A stretch of DNA of 64,000 bases from Nitrospira japonica. GTDB taxonomy: Bacteria > Nitrospirota > Thermodesulfovibrionia > UBA6902. The position numbers and the translations under genes are program-made. The stretch covers positions 62,001 to 126,000 of the forward strand of contig DYJL01000004.1 of assembly GCA_020723105.1 (NCBI GenBank), given 5' to 3'. Below, in pieces: positions 18,323 through 26,549 of the stretch (positions are counted from its first letter, which is position 1; every line of letters begins with the position of its first letter). The notes under the pieces are model-generated. The model saw only the letters and a program-made list of their open reading frames with translations, was not told the DNA's origin and searched no databases.

Positions 18323-19459
18323 ATGAAAATTGCTTTTATCAATTTCAGTTATAACCAGAAAACAGGCATTGAGGTTTTTGCTGAAAATATTATGCGGCAA
18401 CTTGAGAAGCTTGATAAGGAAAATGAGTACATTCTTTTTGTAAACGAGGCGGCACAGGGTTTTTATGAAAGTACTTCAAGAATATCCAGGAATGTAGTAA
18501 GAAAAATGGCCCGCACCCAGATATTAAAAACTTTATGGCTTATGTTTATGTATCCAGTATATTCGCTGATAAGAGGAATTGATATTACAATTGTTCTCAG
18601 CGGCACCAGTAACTTTTCTCTTTCTCCCTTCACAAAAAATATTGTATTTTTGCACGACCTGGGAGAGTTTTACATCAAAGCCAAATATGACAGGAAGAGA
18701 ATGATATATCGGAAGTTTTTAACCTTACCAATTAATAAAATCATGGCAAACCTCTTCATAGCGGTATCACAATCAACAAAAAAAGCGATTATAGAAAAAT
18801 TAAATGTGCCCGAACGAAAAATAAATTTAATCTATTGTGGGACTGATGACAGGATAAAGAAATCCGACAAGTCTGATGCAAGGGCAAAGTTAGTTGCCAA
18901 GTATAATATCAGGGCCTCTGACAAAATAATAATAACTATCGGAAGGATTGACCCTGTCGGTAAGAATCTTATTAAACTTATTGATGCTGCGGATATATTA
19001 AGAAGTAGTTATGAAAAATTTCATTTGTTTCTTATTGGAGGGGGATCAAATTATTCTGATCCTTATCTGGTGCCTGGATATATCAAGGAACGTAATTTAA
19101 GCGATTATATCACATTGACAGGTTATATCAGCGACGATGTATTAAATGATTTTTATAATGCAGCCGATTTGCTTGTTTTCCCGTCTATCTATGAAGGATT
19201 CGGAATTCCTCTTGTAGAAGCTATGAAATGCGAACTGCCGGTTGCATGTTCTGACATAGATGTATTTCATGAAGTTGGAGATGATGCTGTTTTGTACTTT
19301 GATCCTTACGATGCATCTGATATCGCAGAGAAAATATCATCAGTATTTAATAATGAAGCGCTCAGAGGGCAACTGATTGCAAAAGGAAGAAGAAGGTATC
19401 CAGTTTTTACATGGGAAAATTCTGCAAGAAAACTGATAAACATATTACGTCAGCCTTAG
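18323..19459 (+). CDS. Family 4 glycosyltransferase
   Basis: A 378-aa GT-B enzyme. The N-terminal domain starts MKIAFINFSYNQKTGIEVFAE. The C-terminal domain has IITIGRIDPVGKNL and the nucleotide-sugar binding motif VFPSIYEGFGIPLVEAM with the E-x7-E pattern typical of GT4. It acts in the cytoplasm and adds a sugar to a lipid-linked acceptor. It is a single plus-strand gene between MITE copy A and hairpin element copy 2. The SD is poor. Donor and acceptor are unknown. Confidence 0.88.
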   Translation: MKIAFINFSYNQKTGIEVFAENIMRQLEKLDKENEYILFVNEAAQGFYESTSRISRNVVRKMARTQILKTLWLMFMYPVYSLIRGIDITIVLSGTSNFSLSPFTKNIVFLHDLGEFYIKAKYDRKRMIYRKFLTLPINKIMANLFIAVSQSTKKAIIEKLNVPERKINLIYCGTDDRIKKSDKSDARAKLVAKYNIRASDKIIITIGRIDPVGKNLIKLIDAADILRSSYEKFHLFLIGGGSNYSDPYLVPGYIKERNLSDYITLTGYISDDVLNDFYNAADLLVFPSIYEGFGIPLVEAMKCELPVACSDIDVFHEVGDDAVLYFDPYDASDIAEKISSVFNNEALRGQLIAKGRRRYPVFTWENSARKLINILRQP

Positions 19460-19551
19460 TCAATATTAACATCCCGATTTCACAGCAGCATTGAAATAAA
19501 CTTCAACAAAATGTCAATATTATTTCTGTTGAAATTTGGTGATAGTTAAAC

Positions 19552-19743
19552 TAACCCAGTTTCTTCATAAATGGTTATATGGAGCAAGCCATGGTTCAAA
19601 GACATCTTGAAAGCGATAAGATTCCTAAAGAGAGTATGAAAGACAATTATTTTACAGACTATATTTTTCAATTTATCGCTAAGGTATCGCGCAATATGTC
19701 TTCTCACCATACTTGCTCCATGCTTATGAATAATGTGGACTAA
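19552..19743. repeat. Hairpin element family H, copy 2 (complete)
   Basis: About 192 bp in the same orientation as copy 1. The left arm has CCCAGTTTCTTCATAAAT, GGAGCAAGCCATGGTTC and a CATCTTGAAAGCGATAA segment. The right arm reversed has TCCACATTATTCATAAG, GGAGCAAGTATGGTGAG and ATTGCGCGATACCTTAG. The reverse strand has a 54-codon frame from 19710 starting MVRRHIARYLSD. The forward strand has a 50-codon frame reading toward valS. The element fills most of the 301-bp gap 19460-19760. The remaining left part holds a weak TTCAACA/TGTTGAA stem at about 19503-19536 and nothing else recognisable. Confidence 0.85.
19591..19743 (+). other. Candidate leader ORF across hairpin element copy 2, upstream of valS
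   Basis: ATG at 19591, preceded by GGAGCAAGCC, opens 50 codons (start MVQRHLESDKIPKES) that end with TAA at 19741-19743, exactly at the element's outer end. The stop overlaps TAAGGGAG, the probable SD of valS, whose ATG is 17 bp further on. It could couple valS translation to the element, or it may be a chance frame in an inverted repeat. No sequence feature settles this. Confidence 0.3.
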
Positions 19744-19760
19744 GGGAGATATATTAATAC

Positions 19761-22415
19761 ATGCTCGAAAAAAGATATGAACCGAAAGATATTGAGAAGA
19801 AGTGGTATGACTTCTGGATAGAGAAGAATTATTTCAAAGCAGAGGAGGAGAGTGAAAAGCCTCCTTATTGCATAGTTATTCCTCCACCGAATGTAACAGG
19901 TTCTCTGCATATTGGCCATGCGCTTGACATTACTCTTCAGGATATAATGATCAGATGGAAGAGGATGTCCGGTTTTAATACTTTGTGGCTGCCCGGAACG
20001 GACCATGCGGGGATTGCCACTCAGAATGTTGTCGAGAAAGAACTTCAGAAACAGGGCACCGACAGACATGTGCTGGGCCGGGAAAAATTTATTGAAAAAG
20101 TGTGGGAATGGAAGAGGCTGTATGGCGGCACCATAATAAATCAGTTGAAAAACATGGGCGCTTCGTGCGACTGGAGCCGGGAAAGGTTTACTCTTGATGA
20201 GGGACTTTCAAGGGCGGTGAAGGAAGTATTTGTGAGGCTTTATGAAGAAGGACTGATTTACAGGGGGGAATACCTGATTAACTGGTGTCCGCGTTGTCAC
20301 ACTGCATTGTCCGATCTCGAAGTCGAACACGAAGACCAACAGGGTAAGCTTTATTACATCAAATATAGTTTCGCAGATGGAGACGGATATATTACAGTTG
20401 CTACAACAAGGCCCGAAACATATCTCGGCGACACTGCAGTTGCCGTAAATCCTGAAGATGAAAGATATAAAGACCTTATCGGTAAAAAAATAAGACTGCC
20501 GATGATAAACAGGGAAATACCAATCATAGCAGATGAATTTGTTGACGCCTCTTTTGGAACAGGGGCTGTTAAGGTAACCCCTGCGCATGATCATAATGAC
20601 TTTGAAATGGGAAGAAGACATAATCTCCAATTTATAAATATCCTGACCGGTGATGGCAGGATGTCTGATGAGGCAGGACCGTACAAAGGGCAGGACCGGT
20701 TTGAATGCAGGAAAAATATATTAAAAGATATGGAAGCCATCGGTCACCTTGAAAAGGTGGCGGACCATAAGCTCGCAATCGGTCACTGCTACAGGTGTAA
20801 GACAATTGTTGAACCATATCTTTCCAAGCAATGGTTTGTAAAGATAAAGCCCCTGGCTGACGAAGCAATAAAAGCTGTTAAAGAAGAGCGTATAACAATT
20901 ATTCCATCAGGCTGGGAAAACAGTTATTACGACTGGATGGAAAACATCAGAGACTGGTGCATATCCCGGCAGATATGGTGGGGGCACAGGATTCCCGTCT
21001 GGTACTGTAAAGATTGTGCAGAGATAATCGTATCCAGGGAAACTCCTTCCGCATGTAAATGCGGCAGTAAAGAACTGCTTCAGGATGAAGACGTCCTTGA
21101 TACGTGGTTCTCATCAGCACTCTGGCCTTTTTCCACTCTTGGCTGGCCTGATAATACCGGAGATCTGAAAACATTTTATCCGACCAGTGTTTTGATAACA
21201 GGATTTGACATCTTGTTCTTCTGGGTCGCGCGCATGATTATGATGGGTTTGAAGTTCAGGGAGCAGGAGCCGTTCAGGCATGTATATATACACGCACTGA
21301 TCAGAGATGCCGAAGGACAGAAGATGAGCAAGTCAAAGGGCAATGTCGTAGACCCTTTGAAGATGACTGAATTATACGGTACAGATGCGTTCAGGTTTAC
21401 ACTTGCGGCTTATGCGGCGCAGGGAAGGGATATTAAATTTTCTGAGCACAGGGTCGAAGGATACAGGCATTTTCTGAACAAGATCTGGAATGTGGCAAGA
21501 TTTATCTCCATGAATGTGCAGGAAGGGGAAGAACTGACTCTTGCGATTAAGGTTAAAAACCTGAGCCTGGCTGACAGGTGGATACTGAGCCGTCTTTCAG
21601 CAGTTTGTTTGGATGTAAATAAATTACTCGATGAGTATAGATTCAATGATGCGGCAGGCTCGCTGTATCAGTTTATATGGCATGAATTGTGTGATTGGTA
21701 TATTGAGATGATCAAGCCTGAGTTGTATGGTGACAATCTGGAATCAAAGAGTGCGGCTGTAAGCACTTTAGTGCATGTATTTGAAGTATCACTTGCACTA
21801 TTGCATCCCTTTATGCCCTTTATCACTGAAGAAATATGGCAGCAACTGCCGTGCAAAAAAGATGCTGAGAGCCTTTGCATCCGTCAGTATCCAACTCGCG
21901 ATGAAGGCATCGAAGATAACGGGGCTGAGGAAAAAATTGCGATTGTAATGGATGCAGTGACAGCTATCAGAAACATCAGGGGTGAATTAAACCTGTCACC
22001 ATCGCTTGAACTGCAGGCCCTGATAAAGGCCTCTAACAATATTGAGAATGTTTTAAATGAAAACATGGCGTATATCCAGAAACTTGCGCGGGCCAGGAAT
22101 GTTGAAATAGGAAAAGACATACAGCAGCCTAAAAGCGCTGCTGCAGCGGTTAAACCCTCTATGGAGATATTTGTCCCGCTTGAGGGATTGTTTGACATTG
22201 ATGCTGAAATAGCCCGATTGACAAAAGAAAAGGGCAAGATAGAAGAAGAGATTCAATTTGTCCAGAAGAAACTGTCAAACGAGAATTTTATCAGCAAAGC
22301 GCCTCCCGCAGTGGTTGAGGAAAATAAAACGAAGTATAATGAATATATGGATAAACTGAAGACACTTCAGGACAATATAGAAAAACTCAATCAATGGAGG
22401 ATGTCCGATGACTAA
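19761..22415 (+). CDS. valS: Valyl-tRNA synthetase
   Basis: Charges tRNA-Val. At 884 aa it is the usual bacterial size. The class I HIGH motif is at residues 50-53 (PPPNVTGSLHIGHAL) and KMSKS at 521-525. An editing (CP1) domain includes TTRPETYLGDTAVAVNP, and zinc-type Cys pairs occur in WCPRCHTALSD and WYCKDCAEIIV. The C-terminal coiled-coil arm (about 815-880) is typical of ValRS. The SD TAAGGGAG lies 12-13 bp upstream and overlaps the end of hairpin element copy 2. It overlaps the next gene by 8 bp. It begins the housekeeping block. Confidence 0.97.
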   Translation: MLEKRYEPKDIEKKWYDFWIEKNYFKAEEESEKPPYCIVIPPPNVTGSLHIGHALDITLQDIMIRWKRMSGFNTLWLPGTDHAGIATQNVVEKELQKQGTDRHVLGREKFIEKVWEWKRLYGGTIINQLKNMGASCDWSRERFTLDEGLSRAVKEVFVRLYEEGLIYRGEYLINWCPRCHTALSDLEVEHEDQQGKLYYIKYSFADGDGYITVATTRPETYLGDTAVAVNPEDERYKDLIGKKIRLPMINREIPIIADEFVDASFGTGAVKVTPAHDHNDFEMGRRHNLQFINILTGDGRMSDEAGPYKGQDRFECRKNILKDMEAIGHLEKVADHKLAIGHCYRCKTIVEPYLSKQWFVKIKPLADEAIKAVKEERITIIPSGWENSYYDWMENIRDWCISRQIWWGHRIPVWYCKDCAEIIVSRETPSACKCGSKELLQDEDVLDTWFSSALWPFSTLGWPDNTGDLKTFYPTSVLITGFDILFFWVARMIMMGLKFREQEPFRHVYIHALIRDAEGQKMSKSKGNVVDPLKMTELYGTDAFRFTLAAYAAQGRDIKFSEHRVEGYRHFLNKIWNVARFISMNVQEGEELTLAIKVKNLSLADRWILSRLSAVCLDVNKLLDEYRFNDAAGSLYQFIWHELCDWYIEMIKPELYGDNLESKSAAVSTLVHVFEVSLALLHPFMPFITEEIWQQLPCKKDAESLCIRQYPTRDEGIEDNGAEEKIAIVMDAVTAIRNIRGELNLSPSLELQALIKASNNIENVLNENMAYIQKLARARNVEIGKDIQQPKSAAAAVKPSMEIFVPLEGLFDIDAEIARLTKEKGKIEEEIQFVQKKLSNENFISKAPPAVVEENKTKYNEYMDKLKTLQDNIEKLNQWRMSDD

Positions 22416-22893
22416 GGAAGCATTAGAATTGCAGAAGGGCAAGGCTCAGGTTATAGAGGGAGAGTTTATTAATATAAAACAGAGTTCAGTCAGATCTGTT
22501 GAAGGCGGGCATGTTGAGATGCATCGGGTTTGTGCCCTTACTGTTGATGGCGAGAAAGTTGATGTAATGCAGGGCGCATCTTGTGTTGTGAATGCAGAAG
22601 AACTAAACATAAACCAGAGTATCAATATTGTATCTATTGCTGGAAATGCATCTGTAACGTCATCCTGTTCACTTGTTACAATGGCGAGGGACCAGATAAG
22701 CGAAGTTAACAAGAGTTGCATTGGCGTCATGACGGCTAACAATATAAAAGCAGAAAATACTACGTCTTTAATTATGGTCGCCAGGAATATCGAGGGCAAT
22801 GTCAAAACAGTTCTGGATTGGCGCTCGGCGCTGGCTTTCGGAGCCACAGTTGGCGGCGTATTTGGTTTGATAAAGTTATTGTCGAAGCGGTAG
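22408..22893 (+). CDS. Hypothetical beta-solenoid-like protein with C-terminal membrane anchor
   Basis: A 161-aa protein not assigned to a named family. Residues 5-135 are rich in short V/I-x-V/I strands alternating with N, G, S and C (for example VEMHRVCALTVDGEKVDV, INQSINIVSIAGNASV, NNIKAENTTSLIMVARN). This suggests a right-handed beta-helix of the type seen in bactofilins or polymer-forming proteins. A hydrophobic segment near residues 143-157 (LAFGATVGGVFGLIKLL) ends in KR, suggesting a C-terminal membrane anchor. It overlaps valS by 8 bp and ends 3 bp before nadC, so it is cotranscribed. The gene is real by context; its role is unknown. Confidence 0.75.
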   Translation: MTKEALELQKGKAQVIEGEFINIKQSSVRSVEGGHVEMHRVCALTVDGEKVDVMQGASCVVNAEELNINQSINIVSIAGNASVTSSCSLVTMARDQISEVNKSCIGVMTANNIKAENTTSLIMVARNIEGNVKTVLDWRSALAFGATVGGVFGLIKLLSKR

Positions 22894-22896
22894 GAA

Positions 22897-23742
22897 ATGG
22901 ATCATATAAATCTTTCAGACAAAATTCTTCTCAGATGCCTTCACGAAGACCTTGGCAATGGCGATGTGACGACATCTGCTTTAATTCCGGAACAACATGT
23001 TTCAAAAGCAGAAATAGTTGCTAAATCTGATTTGGTTCTTTCAGGCCTTCCATTTGCAGAGAGGATCTTCCAATTAATGGACGGTAAAATAAGATTTAGT
23101 CCTCTCAGGAAAGAGGGCAGCAAGGTAAAGGGAAGAACCGTTATCGCCAAAGTCAGCGGCAATACAGGAAACCTGCTAAAGGCCGAGAGGACTGCGCTTA
23201 ATCTACTGCAAAGACTTTCCGGGATTGCCACTCTAACCAGTAAATATGTTCAGCAAGTAAAAGGCCTTAATGTGAAGATTGCTGACACAAGAAAGACAGC
23301 GCCCGGACTCCGGTATTTTGATAAATATGCGGTACGTGTCGGCGGCGGGCATAATCATCGCTTTGGACTTTTTGATGGTGTACTTATAAAAGACAATCAC
23401 ATTGCCGCCGCAGGCGGGGTAGGGGAGGCTGTGAGACAGTCCCGTGCAAGGGTACACCACCTCTTTAAGATTGAAATAGAGGTAAAAAACGTAATGGAAG
23501 TGAAGCAGGCCCTGGCAGCAGGAGCTGATGTTATCATGCTTGACAATATGGATGTTATTGGGATGAAGAAGGCGGTAAGCATCATCAGGTGGAATAATTC
23601 CGGCATTATTATAGAAGCCTCAGGGAATATTACTCTGGAAACAGTCCGCTGCATTGCAGAGACAGGGGTAGATTTAATATCTGTTGGCGCGCTTACCCAT
23701 TCAGCCCCCGCCTCCGACGTAAGCATGAAAATTCTGTCTTAA
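22897..23742 (+). CDS. nadC: Nicotinate-nucleotide pyrophosphorylase (quinolinate phosphoribosyltransferase)
   Basis: Converts quinolinate and PRPP to nicotinate mononucleotide in de novo NAD synthesis. At 281 aa it has the standard length. Family signatures include ADTRKTAPGLRYFDKYAV with the following GGGHNHRFGL, LIKDNHI, and the C-terminal IEASGNITLETV. The phosphate-binding and quinolinate-binding Arg/Lys/His residues in these motifs are intact. It sits 3 bp after the beta-solenoid-like gene. Its stop is immediately followed by a consensus promoter for the next operon. Confidence 0.96.
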   Translation: MDHINLSDKILLRCLHEDLGNGDVTTSALIPEQHVSKAEIVAKSDLVLSGLPFAERIFQLMDGKIRFSPLRKEGSKVKGRTVIAKVSGNTGNLLKAERTALNLLQRLSGIATLTSKYVQQVKGLNVKIADTRKTAPGLRYFDKYAVRVGGGHNHRFGLFDGVLIKDNHIAAAGGVGEAVRQSRARVHHLFKIEIEVKNVMEVKQALAAGADVIMLDNMDVIGMKKAVSIIRWNNSGIIIEASGNITLETVRCIAETGVDLISVGALTHSAPASDVSMKILS

Positions 23743-23772
23743 TTGACAATAAGCCTGAACACTCCTTATAAT
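23743..23772 (+). promoter_or_regulatory. Consensus sigma-70 promoter upstream of yceD-rpmF-plsX-fabH
   Basis: TTGACA at 23743-23748 and TATAAT at 23767-23772 are separated by 18 bp. Both hexamers are perfect matches to the housekeeping sigma consensus. The -35 begins on the base after the nadC stop. A transcript would start near 23779, giving a leader of about 28 nt before the ATG at 23807, with SD AGAAGG in it. Confidence 0.75.
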
Positions 23773-23806
23773 TTAAAGTCAAATTTGAATCAGAAGGTCT
23801 TTGGAT

Positions 23807-24328
23807 ATGAAGTTAAATGTTTCAAGTATCCCGGAAGAAGGTCTGCAGCAGGAAGTAGAACTGCCGATAATAATAAATAATAAAACTAAGCCATATATCG
23901 CACATGTTTTTATAAAGCTTTTCAGATATGGAAGAAGGGTTTTAGTTGAAGGTTCGGTAAAGATATCGGTGCAGTTAAAATGCAGCCGCTGTTTACGGGA
24001 AACAGCATTGCCGATTGATGTTGCTTTCAGAGAGGAATATATTCCGGCAGAGGATATCGGAGGCGAAAACGAACAGGAATTAACTGACCGGGAATTAGAT
24101 CTCGGTTTTTACAGTAATGATGAATTAGACATAAACGAAGTTGTAAAGGAGCAGATTTTGCTTTCTGTTCCCATGAAACCTCTTTGCAGGGAGATGTGCC
24201 GGGGATTATGCCCGGTATGCGGAAAAGATTTAAATGAGGATGCCTGTAATTGCAGGGAAGGCCAGACAGATCCGAGGCTGGCACCGCTTGCAAAGTTTAA
24301 AGAAATTTTAAAGGTTCGAAAGGAGTAA
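23807..24328 (+). CDS. yceD: YceD/DUF177 family protein
   Basis: A 173-aa member of the DUF177 (YceD) family, the usual neighbour of rpmF and linked to large-subunit ribosomal RNA and ribosome synthesis in several bacteria. CSRCLRE and the C-terminal CRGLCPVCGKDLN with CNC form the family's metal-type Cys pairs. PRLAPLAKFKEIL at the C-terminus is also typical. A TTG at 23801 is in frame, but the SD AGAAGG (23792-23797) fits ATG 23807 better, with a 9-bp gap, so the later start is chosen. It ends 3 bp before rpmF. Confidence 0.9.
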   Translation: MKLNVSSIPEEGLQQEVELPIIINNKTKPYIAHVFIKLFRYGRRVLVEGSVKISVQLKCSRCLRETALPIDVAFREEYIPAEDIGGENEQELTDRELDLGFYSNDELDINEVVKEQILLSVPMKPLCREMCRGLCPVCGKDLNEDACNCREGQTDPRLAPLAKFKEILKVRKE

Positions 24329-24331
24329 AAG

Positions 24332-24523
24332 ATGCCGAATCCAACGTCACGACACGCAAAATCAAGGAGAGACAAAAGGCGTGCAAACTGGAAAATACAG
24401 TTAGCCAGCTTGTCTGTTTGTCCTGAGTGTCAGGAACCGAAACTTCCACACCGGGTATGCATGAGCTGTGGAAGCTATAACGGTAAAAAGATACTCGAGG
24501 TTGTAGAAAAAGAATCTGTATGA
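24332..24523 (+). CDS. rpmF: 50S ribosomal protein L32
   Basis: A 63-aa basic protein. It starts MPNPTSRHAKSRRDKRRANW, the hallmark of L32, and has a zinc-ribbon of the C+ type: CPEC at 31-34 and a second Cys pair in CMSCGSYNG. The conserved order yceD-rpmF-plsX-fabH supports the call. The stop codon overlaps the start of plsX by 4 bp. Confidence 0.97.
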   Translation: MPNPTSRHAKSRRDKRRANWKIQLASLSVCPECQEPKLPHRVCMSCGSYNGKKILEVVEKESV

Positions 24524-25545
24524 GAATAGCTCTGGATGCAATGGGCGGCGATTATGCCCCGGCTACGACGGTTGAAGGAGCAGTAGAGGCGCTTATTGAA
24601 CATAAGGAGCTTTCAGTTATTCTCGTAGGTGATGAATCAGAAATATCTTCAGAACTTCAGAAAAAGAGTTGTAAGGGGCTGAAAATAAGCGTCAGGCATG
24701 CTTCTCAAAAGGTCGAGATGGATGAAGCTCCCCTTGCGGCGTTAAGGCGCAAAAAAGATTCATCCTTAAGGGTTGCCATAGACCTGGTGAAGTCCGGAGA
24801 TGCTGATGCAATGGTCAGTGCGGGAAATTCAGGAGTAGTGATGGCTACAGCCCTTCATGTCCTTGGAAAAATTCAGGGTATTGAAAGACCTGCAATAGCT
24901 GCAGTAATGCCTACGCTGAGAGACCGTTTTGTTCTTATAGATGCCGGTGCAAATGTGGATTGCAAACCACTCCACCTCTATCAGTTTGCGATAATGGGTG
25001 AGGCTTATGCGCGTTATATATTCAATATTGATAATCCCAAGATAGGACTTCTTGGAATCGGTGAGGAAGATGCCAAAGGCAATGAACTCACGAAGGAAAC
25101 ATTCAAGCTTTTAAGAAGTTCACATATTAATTTTATCGGTAATGTAGAGGGAAAAGATATATTTGCAGGTGAAGCAGACGTAGTTGTATGCGACGGTTTT
25201 GTGGGCAATATTGCCCTTAAGATAAGCGAAGGACTGGCTGAGACAATAACAAAAATGCTCAAGAGGGAAATTTCTGAAAAGGCAGGGGGAAGAATCGGAT
25301 ATCTTTTTTTCAAGAGTGCTCTGAAAAACTTCAAAAAGAAGACCGATTACTCAGAATATGGCGGTGCGCCGCTTCTGGGCCTCAGCAAACCATGTATCAT
25401 AAGCCATGGCCGTTCCACCTCTAAAGCCATAAAAAATGCTATAAAACTTGCAGCCAACTTCCACAGTAAAGGAGTTCTTGACGTTATATCAAAAGAATTC
25501 AGTGAGGGGATGTCCAGGAGGGAAGAGGTTGCTGTTAAGGAGTAG
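24520..25545 (+). CDS. plsX: Phosphate acyltransferase PlsX
   Basis: Makes acyl-phosphate from acyl-ACP for phospholipid synthesis. At 341 aa it has the standard length. The N-terminal MRIALDAMGGDYAP, GNSGVVMATAL, DAGANVDCKP and CDGFVGNIALK motifs are all present. It overlaps rpmF by 4 bp and fabH by 17 bp, as in a typical fatty-acid and phospholipid operon. Confidence 0.96.
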   Translation: MRIALDAMGGDYAPATTVEGAVEALIEHKELSVILVGDESEISSELQKKSCKGLKISVRHASQKVEMDEAPLAALRRKKDSSLRVAIDLVKSGDADAMVSAGNSGVVMATALHVLGKIQGIERPAIAAVMPTLRDRFVLIDAGANVDCKPLHLYQFAIMGEAYARYIFNIDNPKIGLLGIGEEDAKGNELTKETFKLLRSSHINFIGNVEGKDIFAGEADVVVCDGFVGNIALKISEGLAETITKMLKREISEKAGGRIGYLFFKSALKNFKKKTDYSEYGGAPLLGLSKPCIISHGRSTSKAIKNAIKLAANFHSKGVLDVISKEFSEGMSRREEVAVKE

Positions 25546-26512
25546 GATAACGGGTACAGGTTCATACGCCCCTGAAAAAATTCTCACCAATTTTGATCTC
25601 GAAAAGAAAGTTGATACATCGGACGAGTGGATCACTGAGAGAACAGGCATAAAGGAGCGTAGAATTGCTAAGGATGCTGAGACGACTTCCGACCTTTGTC
25701 TTGAGGCCTCAAAAAGGGCCTTGCAGGCTGCTGATATGAAACCCGGGGAAGTAGAATTGATTATTGTTGCGACGATGAGCGGGGATATGCCGATGCCGTC
25801 AACTGCATCTTTGCTCCAGAAAAAGCTCCACGCTAAAAACGCTGCGGCTTTTGATCTGAATGCAGCATGCAGCGGTTTTTTATACGGTCTTTCGGTAGCG
25901 GATAATTTTATTAAAGCTGGCACCTTCAGGAAGGTCCTTCTCGTCGGGGCCGAGATTATGTCAAAGTTTCTGGACTGGCAGGACCGTTCGACATGTGTGT
26001 TGTTTGGAGATGGCGCAGGTGCGGTTATACTTGAGAAGGCGAGGGGACCAAGGGGTATACTTTCAACCCATCTTTTTTCTGACGGAAATCTGTGGGATTT
26101 TATCTGCCTGCCCGGGGGCGGTTCTCAAGCTCCTCCTTCTGCAAAAACAATAAAAGATAAATTGCATTTTATAAAAATGAAGGGTAATGAGACCTTCAAA
26201 ATTGCCGTAAGGACCCTTGAAAAACTTGTTATAGATACGCTAAGGGAAAACAATCTGAAACCTTCGGACGTGGCCCTGCTGATCCCGCATCAGGCAAATC
26301 TGAGAATAATAAAGGCCACTGCAGAAAGGCTGAATATGCCGATGAACAAGGTTGCTGTCAATCTTGACAGATACGGGAATACCTCAAGCGCATCAATTCC
26401 CATAGCGCTGGATGAAGTTGTCAGATCCGGCAGGATTAAGAGAGATGATTATATTCTTCTGGAGGCTTTTGGCGCTGGATTAACTTGGGCGTCGGCGCTT
26501 ATCAGATGGTGA
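25529..26512 (+). CDS. fabH: 3-oxoacyl-ACP synthase III
   Basis: Condenses acetyl-CoA with malonyl-ACP to start fatty-acid synthesis. With the start used here it has 327 aa. The catalytic triad is visible: C114 in DLNAACSGFLYG, H254 in PHQANLRI and N284 in GNTSSAS. The frame is open upstream to 25448, but FabH proteins begin near RITGTGSY. A strong AGGAGGGAAGAGG stands just before TTG 25529, so that TTG is chosen; it overlaps the end of plsX by 17 bp. The N-terminal MLLRSRITGTGSYAPEKI matches the family well. Confidence 0.95.
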   Translation: MLLRSRITGTGSYAPEKILTNFDLEKKVDTSDEWITERTGIKERRIAKDAETTSDLCLEASKRALQAADMKPGEVELIIVATMSGDMPMPSTASLLQKKLHAKNAAAFDLNAACSGFLYGLSVADNFIKAGTFRKVLLVGAEIMSKFLDWQDRSTCVLFGDGAGAVILEKARGPRGILSTHLFSDGNLWDFICLPGGGSQAPPSAKTIKDKLHFIKMKGNETFKIAVRTLEKLVIDTLRENNLKPSDVALLIPHQANLRIIKATAERLNMPMNKVAVNLDRYGNTSSASIPIALDEVVRSGRIKRDDYILLEAFGAGLTWASALIRW

Positions 26513-26549
26513 TTAATTTACGGTTTAAACTGTTTATACGGAGGTTATC

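Noticed and set aside
19460-19760. T-box or other tRNA-sensing leader upstream of valS
   Set aside because: No T-box sequence or specifier-loop layout is present; the leader is hairpin element copy 2, found also at unrelated genes.
25448-25528. Longer fabH start at ATG 25448
   Set aside because: It would add 27 residues unlike any FabH N-terminus and overlap plsX by 98 bp; TTG 25529 has a strong SD.
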